64,000 nt of DNA from Capra hircus (GCF_001704415.2 NC_030810.1:100266315-100330314); one strand, 5' to 3'. Positions 34,511-46,894 are shown, counted from the stretch's first letter. Numbers and translations: made by a program. Notes: generated from the letters alone by a model not told the origin.

Positions 34511-34682
34511 GCACCAGTGGCTAAGCAACCACGTTCTTTTCTTAACGACAGATCTCCAATTTGTATAAACTTCAGGCCCAATAAAACCTGGATCAGATCC
34601 TTACATCTGAAAATAAGACCCAAGAACCAAAACATTATCGTCCTATTTCTTTTCTGTTTTAAGCAAGACTGTGTTTTACTTT

Positions 34683-34924
34683 TTTTTGTCTTCACTGGGT
34701 CTTCACCGCTGCTCGTGGGCTTTCTCTAGTTGCGGTATGCCAGCTTCTCAGTGGGACGGCTTCTCTTGTTGCTGAGCTCAGGCTCTAGGGCACGGGAGCT
34801 TCAGTAGTTGTGGTGCCAAGCTTAGTCGCCCTCGACATGTAATCTTTCCAGACCAGGTATTGAATCTGTGTCCCGTGTGTTGGCAGACAGACTCTCAACT
34901 ACTGGACCAGCAGGGAATTCCCTA
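34683..34924 (-). mobile_element. CHR-type SINE
   Basis: Reverse copy (cttcactgggtcttcaccgc ... ctggaccagcagggaattcc). Perfect duplication ttttacttt at 34674-34682 and 34925-34933. Confidence 0.92.
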
Positions 34925-34933
34925 TTTTACTTT

Positions 34934-35805
34934 GTAAGGGAGAGAGAGGAAAGATATAAGCCTAACAGAAGCAAAATTCACTTATTGGAATATGGCAGCT
35001 ATGAGTGAGAAGTCTGAAGAGACCTTTGATTCAAAGTTCAGGAATTCAGATTCAATTAAAGGAGGAGAATCCAAGATAATGTTTTCCAAATTTCCAAATA
35101 TTGAAGATTTTCCATCTCTCTGAAGCATACAAGGTTGTTTGCAAACTGTCCTCTGCCTGGAATTCTCTCATCTCTTGTAGCTATTACAAGCTCTACTTGT
35201 AACTATTCCATCTGTGGTTCCTTGACCTCTTTCCTCCACCATAAATGCTAACATTCCCTTATTTCTAATTCTCCTTCGACCATCTCATCTACTCCTATGA
35301 TTTCAACAGTGCTATCCTTGGGTGACTCTTACCTCAAAAGATCTTGCTCTCTTTACCCTTGAACTTCAGTCCCCTGTTTCTGCTTCCTGAGCATGCCACA
35401 CCAGTACCTTTAAATTCACCCTACTCCCAGGGGCTTTGCAAGAATGACTAGAAGGCTAATGCAACAAGGTTACTTTTAAAAGTTCCTCCCAACTGTGAGA
35501 TTCTACAACTTTATACCTTTTATTTTTATGTATTGTGATCTCTACCATACTGAAATAAACAGTAATTCCACAAAAGTTCCCATGTTTCCTTGTCTCTATC
35601 ACTGTTCCTTCACTGGGAGTGTACCTTCCTTACTCCAAATTGAGCCTGGTCATCACTTGTAGAAAGATTTCTATGACAAATCTTACCCTAGCTGAGTTTG
35701 TTAACCAGACATATGTCATCCTATCCATTCTCTTCACCCAAGAGAAGCAGAGTGTTCTTCTGACACTGGAGTCTCCATGTTAACAAATATTTCCTTGTAG
35801 GTGTG
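34934..35805. other. Unassigned intergenic DNA
   Basis: Pyrimidine-leaning sequence without recognised repeat or exon. Confidence 0.4.
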
Positions 35806-36008
35806 GTGTGTGCATGCCAAGTCGCTTCAGTCATGTCCGACTCTTTGCAACCCCATGGACTATAGCCTGCCAGGCTTCTCTGTCCATTCTTGCTGGAGTG
35901 GGTTGCCATTCCCTTCTCCAGGCGTCTTCCCAATCCAGGGATCAAACCCATGTTTCTTATGTCTCCTGCATTGGCAGACGGATTCTTTACCATTAGTGCC
36001 ACCTGGGT
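35806..36008 (-). mobile_element. Bov-tA SINE
   Basis: Reverse copy, gccaagtcgcttcagtcatg to cattagtgccacctgggt, with a deletion inside the Bov-A part. Confidence 0.9.
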
Positions 36009-36164
36009 GTGGGCACTATGCTAATCAATGCTGTGAGAAATTACACAAAAAAACAAAACTTTCAGATTTTTTCCCTCTAGAAGTTCATATTAATGAAAGA
36101 CTTTAGGTTAATTGCTCTCATGCACCCTCCATCTTCCTGCCAGTCTAATATTTCTACAACAACC

Positions 36165-36404
36165 ATCAAATGGTGTAATTTCCATGCTTAAAAGCTTTTT
36201 GATGACTGCCCGCTGATTGCAAAGCTGAATCCAGAGTCTTTAATGTGCCATACAAGGGCCCAGGTGAACTTGCGTAGGCTGCTTATTCAGTGGGAGAATA
36301 TATCTCAAGCACTTACTGAACATTTACTGTTTCTCAAACATACTATGCTGTCCTCTCTTCTCCTTTCCTGCTTCTCCCCTTCTGCACCTTTATCAGCTTG
36401 AAAA
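36165..36404 (-). repeat. L2 LINE fragment
   Basis: attgcaaagctgaatccaga, taatgtgccatacaagggcc and the following text match an L2 3' region in reverse. Confidence 0.5.
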
Positions 36405-36612
36405 GGGTGTGTTGCTCAGCTTTGTCCAACTCTCTGTGAGCCCATGACCCCATGGACTATAGCCCACCAGGCTCCTCTGTCCATGGGATTTCCCAGGCAA
36501 GAATACTGGTGCAGGTTGCCATTACCTGTTCCAGGGGATCTTCCTGACCCAGTAATCAAACCTGAGTTTCCTTTATTGCAGTCAGATTCTTTACTGTCTG
36601 AACCAGCAGGGG
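36405..36612 (-). mobile_element. Bov-tA SINE
   Basis: Reverse copy, gttgctcagctttgtccaac to tgtctgaaccagcaggggct. Confidence 0.9.
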
Positions 36613-38204
36613 CTACTCATTCTCAGGCCTCAATTCAATACAGGTATTTGTCTCTTCAGTGAAATTTTCCTTACTCTTCGCTTTGGATTATTTTATCAGC
36701 AGATTACCTTGGAATGATTTCTTTACATTCAAGAAGTATATATTTTTGTTTATTTTTCTCATTAACTTTATAAAATGGAGATGGTTTATACAGTATATAA
36801 AATCATAGCTAGGAACCTGTGATAAGGAGAACATGATAGGAAAGACACAAGTCTCTTGAAATGCTATTGAGAGGAGAAGTTGGCAAATTAATAAACTATC
36901 CAGACGGTAAAGGGTCTAGTGAGACATTTAAGTGCCAGATTAAAATAATATGGATTTTTTTTAGAGAATATGGCCTTTTTGATGAATAAAGAGAAGGTAT
37001 ATAACATTAAAGAGAAGGTATATGACATCAAAGAAATATATCTAGAAAATGACATCTGATGTATATACAAATGGATAAAGACACTGGCAAGGTACTAAAA
37101 ATACAATAAAATTGGTCTTCTCACTACAACTCAATTATCAGCAAGTACATATTAAATAGCTGGTAAATGCCAGGACACATTTCCCATTCCAGTTACAAAA
37201 ATTCAAGAGAAGAGCTTTGGCCCAGCTGGGATGCTTACCCCCAACCACTGAACTGAGGCAGCCAGCATGATGAGGCCGTGTCAGAGCACGGTAGCTCCCC
37301 TAATAGCCATATGAGTGGACAGGAGGGGAAGGGTCAGGCAGACAATTTCAGAGAGAACTGCTACTTTTGTTTTGGTGTTTATCATTTCGTACCTGTCATA
37401 ATTGTATGGATATGTCTTATCTCCCATATCAGACTGTAAGTTTTCTAAAGACAGAAATCTTTTTATGTCTAGGGGTCCTAGTTTTTGTGCTTTATTTGTT
37501 AAATAGTAAAGGATGAGTTGAAGTTAAATTGAAAGTTAATAGAGTTTGTATAGTAGTAGAGAGGGACCTGTTTGTAATCTCTAGTTCCCAAAGCACACAA
37601 GTCTGTAGATAAAATAAAGTAACAAGAGCAATGATAAAGAAGTTCTTGACTCTCCCATATCCTTGGACTGACATTTGCGTGAACTCAGTGTCAAAACACA
37701 CTGCCTCTTAGAGATTGTATTGTCAGAATCTTACCTCTTCTCTGACTCTAGCTAAACTCAGAACCTAGACTAGCTCTTCCCTTAGAATGAATTTTTCACC
37801 AGGAAAGTCTCAAGTTAAAAATAACCCAGGGGGCTGGAAGACACATTTCCAATCATCATAAAGGCTTGTTTTGACACTTAATTTCTGTGAAACACACAGC
37901 CTAAGCTTAAATTGGAATCCTTTCTTCAAGTCATATAATACACTGAATATCTATTACATTCTCAGCACCAAATGAACTGTATATGACCCTGAGTAGTTAG
38001 TTGTCAGTGCTTTGAAGTGCGGACCTTCTTAGCCTCCCCTTTCTGTTGATGTTACACACTATCAATCCTGTACAACTGTAATACGGGAAAAACTTGCTCT
38101 ATAACTCCACTTAAGTGAAAAATTAAAACAGCAATGACTTCCAGATACTCCATAGCAAGAGAAAAGGTGCAAGAAATGAGGAACATAGTAAATCCAGGGA
38201 GGGT
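36613..38204. other. Unassigned intergenic DNA with L2 traces
   Basis: 37385-37500 (atatcagactgtaagttttc) resembles an L2/MIR3 3' end. A 21-bp unit is repeated at 36988-37029. No exon recognised. Confidence 0.4.
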
Positions 38205-38209
38205 AATAC

Positions 38210-38445
38210 TGGTAAACACTTACATAGTAGTTGTTATGTGCCAGGCACTGTACTATCTTCTACATATTTATTTAATCTTAGCATCTACATCATAGGGTTA
38301 TTGTATTATTATCCCCATTTTATAGATGAAGAAACCAAGGTTCTGAAAATTTAAGTAACTTGCTTAGGATCACCAAGCTTGGATCCAAATCCAGATGGAC
38401 TGACTGCAGAACCCATGTTCTCCACTACCACATTATATTTCATGA
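38210..38445 (+). repeat. MIR, near full length
   Basis: tgtgccaggcactgtactat, ttatccccattttatagatg, gtaacttgcttaggatcacc, ttggatccaaatccagatgg: the MIR core and tail in order; the best-preserved MIR in the window. Confidence 0.88.
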
Positions 38446-38639
38446 TCGCCATTGAATTGTTCTCACTGGGGGTTGACTTATCTAGAAGGAACACCCTTTG
38501 CCCTCCCAAAACCAAGAACTGTACGGACAATCAACCGTTTCTAATGAGCTCTCTCTAAACTGTTCCCTTTTTGGCTCTTCAGAGGACACCCTCACAAACA
38601 CATAGTGATCTCTGGTGCTGGATCCCAAAGAACTTTTTG

Positions 38640-38951
38640 TTTCTTTCTTTTTTTTAATTTATTTATTTTTGTCTGTGCTGGGTCTCTGCTGCTGCACGTG
38701 AAGTGTTTCTAGCTGCGGTGAGCAGGGGCTAGTCTTCGCTGTGGTGCACAGGCTTCTCATTGTGGCGGCTTCTTTCGCGGAGCACAGGCTCCAGATGCTG
38801 GTGTTTCCGTAGCTGCAGCACAGGGGCTCAGTAGGTGTGGCACATGGTCTTGGTTGCTCCACAGCATGTGGAACCTTCCAGACCAGAGATCAAATGCATG
38901 TCCCCTGCAGTGGCAGGCTGATTCTTAACCACTGCACCACCAGAAAAACCC
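38640..38951 (-). mobile_element. CHR-type SINE, near full length
   Basis: Reverse copy; perfect duplication agaactttttg at 38629-38639 and 38952-38962. Confidence 0.94.
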
Positions 38952-39212
38952 AGAACTTTTTGATTTCTGGTAGCATATTTGCAGTGCAAGATAATCAAAC
39001 CAAATACTTTAACCCACCACTTCTCAAAAATGTGTATAGTACTTGATACATTGAAAGGAAGACATGTAATATATTTTGGTCATGAAATACAATAATAACT
39101 GAACCATCCCAATGCATTTACCTGAGTGTTCTTTCCTTTAGATCATCTGCCTGCCTCCCTCCCAGAAGTAATCATTATCATGAATCTATATCACTCACTC
39201 CTTGGCTTTTTC

Positions 39213-39292
39213 CTTTTCTTTTTTTGGCCACATGCCCGGTCGGAGACAGTGAAAGCACCTAGTCCTAACCACTGGACTGCCAGGGAATTCCC
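39213..39292 (-). mobile_element. tRNA-derived SINE, short
   Basis: tttttttggccacatgcccg ... cactggactgccagggaatt. Only the head region survives. Confidence 0.8.
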
Positions 39293-39410
39293 TCCTTCGC
39301 TTTTTCAGAAGTAAATTTATCACATATGTGTGCATCCCTAAATAGTGTATTGTTAGTGTAAAAAGTGCTTTGTTTTGAGATTTATAAAAATAATATAATA
39401 ATATATGCTG

Positions 39411-39681
39411 CTGCTGCTGCTAAGTCGCTTCAGTCGTGTCCGACTCTGTGTGACCCCATAGATGGCAGCCCACTAGGCTCCCCTGTCCCTGGGATTCTCC
39501 AGGCAAGAATACTGGAGTGGGTTGCCATTTCTTTCTCCAATGCATGAAAGTGAAAAGTGAAAGTGAAGTCGCTCAGTCGTGTCCAACTCTTCACGACCCC
39601 ATGGACTGCAGCCTACCAGGCTCCTCCGTCCATGGGACTTTTCAGGCAAGAGTACTGGAGTGGGGTGCCATTGCCTTCTCC
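39411..39681 (-). mobile_element. Bov-A2 SINE
   Basis: Reverse copy; target-site duplication ataatRtatgctg at 39398-39410 and 39682-39694, one mismatch. Confidence 0.94.
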
Positions 39682-40510
39682 ATAATGTATGCTGTTTTCT
39701 GTAATTTGCTTCTATCACTCACTAATACATTTCTAAGAGTCACCCATGTTAATGAATGCAACTCTAGTTTGTTCACTCATTTTTCTCACTGCTTTATAGT
39801 ATTCACTGTGACTATGCCACGATTTATGTGATAATTCTCCAGGCTGTGGTCATTCGAGCTGTTCAACTTTTGCTTTTGTGTACAATACTGCAGGAGCAAT
39901 TTTCTTTTAATTTTCCTGGTGTATACACAGGAGTGGACTTGGGAGTTGGGTTGTAGTGAATATGTACGTTCAACTTTACTAGATAATGCTAAATGATTTT
40001 CTACAGGGGATTTTTATCAATCTGTACTCGAAATTACTGATGGGGGGTGTATAAGAACTTCGAATGAGTTATATCCTTGCCAACACTTTGTATTATCAGA
40101 CTTCTTAATGTCTACCAATCTAGTGAATAAAAAAATAATGTCAATGATTACTAGTGAAATTGAACACCTTTTCATGTACTTTTTACCTTTCATGTTTCTT
40201 TCTTTTTAATGCCAGTTCATGTCTTTTGCTAATTTTCCTCTTGAGTTATTTGTCCTTTACTTATTCAGTTGGAGGATTTAGTTTGCTAACTTGGATACTA
40301 ACCCTTTTTTAGAAATATGTTTCCCCAAATTTGTGGTGTGGTTTGTATTTTTACTTACTTTATGGTGTCTGAACTGATCAGGAGTTCTTAATTTTAAAGT
40401 TAAACTCAAGCATTTTTTAAAATATATGTTGTACTATTTGTGTCTTGTTTAAGAGATCTTTTCCTAACCTGAGGTCATAAAAACAGTCTATATTTTCTTC
40501 CAAAGGTTTT

Positions 40511-40799
40511 TGTTGTTGTTGATGTTGTTAAGAATGCGTCTTACTTTTAGCTGCTGCTGTGCTTGGACTTCCTTTAATTGCAGCAAGCAGGGATTACTCT
40601 CTGGTTGCAGTATGCGGGCTGCTCGCTGCAGTGGTTCCTCTTGTTGCAGAGCACAGGCTCTAGACACACAGGCTTCAGTAGCGTGGCCCATGAGCACAGT
40701 TGCTCCACCACATGTAGAACCTTCTCAGACCAGGGACTGAACTCATGCCCCCTGCACTGGCTGACGGATTCTTATCCAGTGTGCCACCAAGGAAGTCCT
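40511..40799 (-). mobile_element. CHR-type SINE
   Basis: Reverse copy; perfect duplication aaaggtttt at 40502-40510 and 40800-40808. Confidence 0.92.
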
Positions 40800-40826
40800 A
40801 AAGGTTTTAAAGTTTGCTCTTGACAT

Positions 40827-41023
40827 CTGGCTCAGAGGATAAAGCATCTGCCTGCCATGCAGGAGACCCGGGTTTGATCCCTGGGTTGGGAAGATCCCCT
40901 GGAGAAGGAAATGGCAACCCACTCCAGTATTCTTGCCTGGAGAATCCCATGGACAGAGGAGCCTGGCGGGCTACCGTCCACGGGGTCACAAAGAGTCTGA
41001 CACTATTGAGCGACTTCACTTCA
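40827..41023 (+). mobile_element. Bov-tA SINE
   Basis: Forward copy; perfect duplication cttgacat at 40819-40826 and 41024-41031. Confidence 0.94.
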
Positions 41024-41483
41024 CTTGACATTTAACTATAGATGTGGGTTTTTTTTAATGGATATCTTATTTTCCAGTATCCATTATTAAACAGGCCATT
41101 CTTTTTCTGTCAACAGTGCACATTCCACTATAAATCAAGTATCCCTAAATGTGCAGTTTGTTTCTGGGCTTTCTAGTCTCTTCAAATGGTCTATTATCTA
41201 TACCTGCACATATATCCCTCTGTAAAAAATACTATAGCTCTGTAATAAACCTTAATAACTGATATGGGGAATCTCTCCACCATATTCTTTCTCTTCAGAA
41301 TGCCTTTCTAATTCTTGTAGCTGTGAGCTCCCATGTACACTTAAGAAAAACAGTTTGTCAGTTTTCTCAAAAACCTTGATGGAATTTTGTTGGAGTTATA
41401 TGGCCTCTATAAGTAAATTTGAGGAGAATTAACAACTTAATCATGTGAAAATCATAAATATCGGGTATCTCTCTATTCACTTT

Positions 41484-41993
41484 GTTCAGTTACTATGTTG
41501 TGTCCAACTCTTTGCAGCCCCAAGAACTGCAGCATGCCAGACTTACCCGTCCCTCACTATCTCCTTGAGTTTTCTCAAACTCATGTGTCCACTGAGTCAG
41601 TGATGCCATCCAACCATCTTATCCTCTGTTGCCTCCTTCTCCTCTTGCCTTCAGCCTTTCCCAACATCAGGGTCTTTCCCAGTGAATTGACTCTTCGCAT
41701 CAGGTGGCCAAAGTATTGGAGCTTCAACTTCAGCATCAGTCCTTCCAGTGAATATTCAGGGTTGATATCCTTTAAGATTGACTGGTTTGATTTCCTTGCA
41801 GTCCAAGGGACTCTTAAAAGTCTTCTTCAACACCACAGTTCAAAATCATCAATTCTTTGGTGCTCAGCCTTCTTTATGGCCCAATTCTTACATCCATACA
41901 TGACTAGTGGAAAAACCATACCTTTAACTATACGAAGCTTTGTCAGTAAAGTGTTGTCTCAGATTTTTAATATGCTGTCTAGGTTTGTTATAT
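41484..41993 (-). mobile_element. BovB LINE 3' fragment
   Basis: Reverse; 3' end gttcagttactatgttgtgt, broken off at atgctgtctaggtttgttat. The 191-codon ORF at 41495-42070 is the antisense of BovB and continues into a SINE. Confidence 0.92.
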
Positions 41994-42015
41994 ATTTTTA
42001 TGCTACTGTAAATAA

Positions 42016-42142
42016 TGCCCCCCCTTTTTTTTGGTGGTGCCACATGGCTTGCAGGATCTTACTTCCCTGACCAGTGGTTGAACCAGGACCACAGCAGGGA
42101 AAGATCTGAGTCTTAACTACTGGACCACTAAGGAGTTCCCAA
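42016..42142 (-). mobile_element. tRNA-derived SINE, short
   Basis: tggtggtgccacatggcttg ... ctactggaccactaaggagt. Confidence 0.82.
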
Positions 42143-43285
42143 TGACCCTTTTAAAATTAAATGGTCTTTTAAAAATTACATTTGCTTATTGTTTGTTACT
42201 GGCATTTACATATGTAACTGACTTGTGTATCTCATCCATACACCTTGCTAAACTACTTATTTCTCATATTTTCTGTAGACTATTCTATAGGAAATAATAT
42301 CAGTGAATAATGAATATTTTTGTTTCTTCTTTTTAAATCCTTGTTTTTTTCTTTCTTTATCTTATTTTACTGCACTGATTAGAACCTCCAGAATGATGTT
42401 GAATAAATTGAAGGTAATGAACCTCTGTCTTATTCCTGATTTTAAGAGGAAAATATTTCAACTTTTCACCATTATCTGGATGTTTGCTCTACATTTTTTT
42501 GTTAATACCCTTAATTGGGTTAAAAGTATTCTCTTCTACCCCTATTTTGCTAAGAATATTAATGTAGGTGTTTTTTTAGTATTGAAATTTATCAAATGCT
42601 TTTGCTGCAACAACTGTGGTATTCGTATGGCTTATATACATAGCATGTTTCTACTTCTGGGATAAACTCAGCTTGATATCTATATACATCAAGGCTTATT
42701 TGCAGAGACCAGAAACCATTCTAGCTATTTTCAGTGAAAGGCATTTAATAAATGGAATTAGGATATTTTTAGTTGCACATGACCAAAAATTAAACCTCAA
42801 ACCCAACCAACTCAAATGAGATTTTAAAATATACGGAAAAGTACGAATTTGCAAAGTGTTGGATGCATGTTCTATGAATCAAGCTTGTTCACCATATCAA
42901 GCAAATATTCTGTATTTCACCAATTTCTGTCTAGCTGACCTATCAATGATTGAGAAGAATATTTTGATTATCCACTATAATGGCAATTTTTATCAATTTC
43001 TCCCTGTAGTCCTATTGTTTATTTATCCTGAGACTATTTTATTAGGTACATACAATTTAGAACTCTAACATCTTCCTACTGAATTTCGCTCTTCATTATA
43101 ATCTGTTAATCCTCTGTATCCCTAATAATGCTTCTGGTCTTAAGGTCTATTTTGTCTGATATTAATACAGGACCTCAATTTTATTTTGGTGAGTATTTAC
43201 CTCATACACCTTTTACTTCCAGTCTTTCCATGTCTTTAAATTTTAGGTGAATCTCTTAGGAATAGCATATAGATGGATTGGGACC

Positions 43286-43790
43286 AAGACCAAAAAACAA
43301 ATGTTTGGCATTTTGTGTCTGCTCAACATCCAAAACTCCTTCTTATTTGAGAGAAATGCTCCTTTCTGTGAGTCTATGAGAGACAGAACTTCATTTTTAC
43401 TACAGTGCCTAGAAATAATGAATATTCCCTCTCCTATCCCCAGGGTGGCTAAGGTGCTGGTGCGTGACTCAGCCTTGACTAGGCGGATGCTCCAGCCACG
43501 GTCTGGAATATCAAGTGACACAAAGATGACACAATTTATAATTCAGGCATGGCAGGGACAGCAGTATCCGATGACAGTAGCAGCAGTCCTCAGCAACAGC
43601 AGTGTCCGGTGGTGGTGGCTAGTGTCCAGCGCCAACGGTGCCTTAACTAGACTTTTCCTGTGCTGACCTTGGTTATGATTCCCAGTGCCTGGCCTCCCTT
43701 GGTTTCTCCCTGTTTTATGGAACCAATTCTCCTTCTCCTTGATTCTGGAAGTCACCTGGTCTCTTTATAATAAATACCTTTTGTTCTTAA
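43286..43790. other. Unrecognised 0.5-kb stretch
   Basis: Less AT-rich than its neighbours, with antisense-overlapping ORFs (139 codons plus at 43247-43666; 70 and 92 codons minus). I recognise no domain, no repeat family and no clear splice pair. Probably an old repeat I cannot name. Confidence 0.35.
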
Positions 43791-43792
43791 GT

Positions 43793-44002
43793 AAGTGAAA
43801 GTTGGTCAGTCCTGTCTGACACTTCACGACCCCATGAACTGCAGCCCATGAAGTTCCTCTGTCCATGGGATTCTCCAGGCAAGAATACTAGAGTGGGTTG
43901 CCATTTCCTCCTCCAGGGGATCTTCTCAACCCAGGGATTGAACCCGGGTATCCTGCATTCCAGGCAGATTCTTTTACTATCTCAGCCACCAGGGAAGCTC
44001 TT
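43793..44002 (-). mobile_element. Bov-tA SINE
   Basis: Reverse copy from tggtcagtcctgtctgacac to tctcagccaccagggaagct. Confidence 0.92.
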
Positions 44003-44178
44003 GCTGAAGTAAAGGAGGCCCTGTTTTCATTACTTGCAAAGAAGAATCCTGACTGATATAAAATTGTTCTTTCTCCCTCTGGAATTGAGGAGGAGATAAT
44101 ATGAAGAGGGAATATGTGAAGTCCGGATTTTCTGTAGCCATTCTTGCTACCATAGGGAAGCTGATCCAGGTATAAAAT

Positions 44179-44388
44179 CAGTGAAAGTGAAAGTGAAAGT
44201 CGCTCAGTTGTATCCCAACTCTTTGCAACCCCATGGACTGTATATTCTGGCCCTGGAATTCTCCAGGCCAGAATACTGGAGTGGGTACCTGTTCCCTTCT
44301 CCAGGGAATCTTCCCAACCCAGGGATCGAACCTAGGTCTCCTGCATTGCAGGTAGATTCCTTACCAGCTGAGCCATCAGGGAACCCCA
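44179..44388 (-). mobile_element. Bov-tA SINE
   Basis: Reverse copy starting in a gtgaaa repeat and ending cagctgagccatcagggaac. Confidence 0.92.
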
Positions 44389-44819
44389 GTGTAGAAGAAA
44401 GGTAGATACATAAAGGCAAAACCATGAAAACACCTCCAATTTCTGGATCAAGCCCTACTTATAAAGTTATCCTTACTCTGGACGTTAGTCTCATAAGTCA
44501 ATAAATTTCATGTATTGTTTAATCTCACTTAAGTGGACTTTTCTGTCACTTGCAACCAAACACATCCTACCTGATACCTTTCTATTCTGCCTTTGAAAAG
44601 GAATCCCTTGTTTGATTCTGCATTAGGCTTTTAGCTGCTATTCTACTTCTTTCTTTCCTAGTTAACTCCTCATAAATGATTTAAAATCTTGGTGTCTTCA
44701 TTTCCTCACTGCCTTTTGTTGTTTAATCCACAAAAGTCTGGACTCCTTCTTTATTACTCTGCTACCACTATTCTTTTAAGATCAGCAACAGTCTTCTCCT
44801 TTCAATGCCACATTCTCAA
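44389..44819. other. Unassigned intergenic DNA
   Basis: No gene or repeat recognised. Confidence 0.35.
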
Positions 44820-45320
44820 AGTCATTCATTCATTCAACCAACATTTTTACATGCTCACTTTTGCAAAGTATTGTACTAAATCATTCATTGAACAGATACT
44901 TGTTGAACATCTAATATATCCCAGACTTTTAGGATAAAAACAAATTATATAGGGTCCTTAGTCTCATGTAGAATTTCTATTTTATCAGAAAAGACAGAAA
45001 TTAAAGTAATCAAAATAAACTATAGTGAATGTTACTAGAATATCTCCCTAGGAAATTGACATTTAAGCTAAGGCCTAAAAGTTGAATATAGAAGGATAGG
45101 AGTCATGCAAAGATAATGTTAATGGAAAAAGCCTGGAGGCAAAGGAGAATCATGCAAAACTCAGAGCTGTGACAAGTCCAGCATTGCTGGGTAAAAAATG
45201 TACAAGGAAGAGTGGCAAGAAACAAGGTGAGACAAAATCATGGACAGCCTTGGTAATGCACTGAAGACAGTAGGAAGAAGCTGGAATATTTTAATCAGAA
45301 GACTGATTTAATTACACTTA
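44820..45320 (+). repeat. L2 LINE 3' fragment
   Basis: acagatacttgttgaacatc, agtgaatgttactagaatat, aaaagcctggaggcaaagga, atcatggacagccttggtaa follow the L2 order. Decayed. Confidence 0.55.
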
Positions 45321-45505
45321 CTAAAGATTGCTTTGCGGTTTGGAGGAGAATAAGAATGTTTTCAGAAAATCAGAAAGTATTTGCGGGTGTTTGGCATTTG
45401 ACGGCCTAGAGCACAATGGTGGCCGCAGGGGTAAAGAAAAGGGAATGGATTTGAGACATGTTTTGGAAGTAGGCCCAAAAGGATATTAACAGAGGTAGAG
45501 TGATA

Positions 45506-45698
45506 TGTGCTAAGTCGCTTCAGTCGTGTCCAGCTCTGCAACCCATGGACTGTAGCCCGCCAGGCTCCTCTGTCCAGGCAAGAATACTGGAGTGGGTTGC
45601 CATGGCCTCCTCCAGGGGATATTCCTGACCCAAGGATCAGACCCAAGACTCTATGTCACCTGTGTTAACAGGCAGGTTCTTTACCACTAGCACCACCT
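45506..45698 (-). mobile_element. Bov-tA SINE
   Basis: Reverse copy with short deletions; duplication agtgata at 45499-45505 and 45699-45705. Confidence 0.92.
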
Positions 45699-45885
45699 AG
45701 TGATAAGCACTGAAATGTGGAACACAAAAATACATGTGTCCTTGCTCTGAAAGAGCACTGTAGGAAGGATGACACATGAAGAATGTGTCTCACATATATA
45801 AGTGAGATATATATCTTAAAATGGTACAAATATCTACCAATTTCCCCACATTTTCCAGCTACCAGATTAGTTTACCTCTCGTCGT

Positions 45886-46048
45886 CAGGGGACGACACAG
45901 GACCAGCTAGTTGGATGGCATCACTGACTCCATGGACATGAGTTTGAGCAAGCTCCAGGAGATGGTGAAGGACAGGGAAGACTGGCGTGCTGCAGCCCAT
46001 GGGGTTGCGAAGAGTCAGACACGACTGAGCAACTGAACAACAACAACT
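45886..46048 (+). mobile_element. BovB LINE 3' end fragment
   Basis: gttggatggcatcactgact ... gagtcagacacgactgagca. About 160 bp. Confidence 0.9.
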
Positions 46049-46143
46049 TACAATTCTCTGCCAACGTACAGCTCTGCCCATTATGAACACAATTCTTGAT
46101 ACTAGTTCACGGAGCAATTTAGCTTCTCACCATGCCAACTAAT

Positions 46144-46489
46144 TTATTTTTAATTTTTAAAATGTATTTACTTTTGGCTGTGCTGGGTCATCATTGCTTT
46201 TCACGGGCCCTCTAGTTGCAGGGAGAAGGAGCTATGCTCTTCATCGTAGTGTGCAGGCTTCTCATTACAGTCGCTTCTCTTGTTGCAGAGCACGGGCTGT
46301 AAGATACTTGTGCTTCAGTAGTTGCGGCTCAGTAGTTGCAGCTCATGGGCTCTAGAACCAGGGTCCAGTAGTTGTGGCATATGAATGCAGTTGCTCCAGG
46401 GCTTGTGGAATCTTCCCACACCAGGGATTAAACCCACATTTCCTGCATTGTCAGGCAGACTCTTGTCTATGGCACCACCAGGGAAGTCC
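46144..46489 (-). mobile_element. CHR-type SINE, full length
   Basis: Reverse copy with an internal repeat of cagtagttg units; duplication ccaRctaat at 46135-46143 and 46490-46498. Confidence 0.92.
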
Positions 46490-46520
46490 CCAGCTAATCT
46501 TTTACAAAACAATATTTTAG

Positions 46521-46643
46521 GACTTCCCTGGTGGTCCAGTAGGTTAAGACTCCACATTTCCACTGCAGGGAGTACAGATTTGATCCCTCGTTGGGGAACT
46601 AAAAGGCCACATGATGTCTGGTGCAGTCAAAGCAAAACAAAAA
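46521..46643 (+). mobile_element. tRNA-derived SINE, short
   Basis: Forward head gacttccctggtggtccagt; duplication caRtattttag at 46510-46520 and 46644-46654, one mismatch. Only about 30 bp from the CHR SINE before it. Confidence 0.93.
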
Positions 46644-46673
46644 CAGTATTTTAGCTTTCTCTACATCTCTCCA

Positions 46674-46890
46674 ATGACTCCCCAGGTGGTGTTAGCGGTA
46701 AAGGACCCACCTGCCAACGCAGGAAACATAGGAGACAACGGTTTGATCCCTGGGTCAGGAAGATCCCCTAGAAGAGAGCAAGGCAACACACTCTGGTATT
46801 CTTCCCTGAAAAACTCCATGGACAGAAGAGCTTGACGGGCTACAGCCCAAAGGGTCACAAAGAATCGGACAGAACTGAAGCAACTTAGCA
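46674..46890 (+). mobile_element. Bov-tA SINE
   Basis: Forward, diverged copy gactccccaggtggtgttag ... aatcggacagaactgaagca, abutting the BovB that follows. Confidence 0.9.
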
Positions 46891-46894
46891 CTCA

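Larger units (their letters stand above)
39310..43285 (-). mobile_element. Old L1 in reverse, a mosaic broken by younger insertions
   Basis: Reverse L1 text runs in order through 39310-39410, 39695-40510, 41032-41483, 41994-42015 and 42143-43285: caccttttcatgtacttttt, ttgatggaattttgttggag, tgaacctctgtcttattcct, atcaaatgcttttgctgcaa, aatagcatatagatggattg. The 120-codon ORF at 42303-42665 is the antisense of L1 ORF2, not a gene. Confidence 0.75.

Noticed and set aside
37040..37060. gacatctgatg as a match to ARNT exon 2 on the minus strand
   Set aside because: It lies upstream of the promoter, matches only a few bases and has no acceptor or following codons.
41495..42070. 191-codon ORF, the second longest on the plus strand
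   Set aside because: Antisense of a BovB fragment continuing into a SINE.
42303..42665. 120-codon hydrophobic ORF resembling a membrane protein
   Set aside because: Antisense of old L1 ORF2; A-rich L1 sense strand gives Phe/Leu-rich antisense frames.
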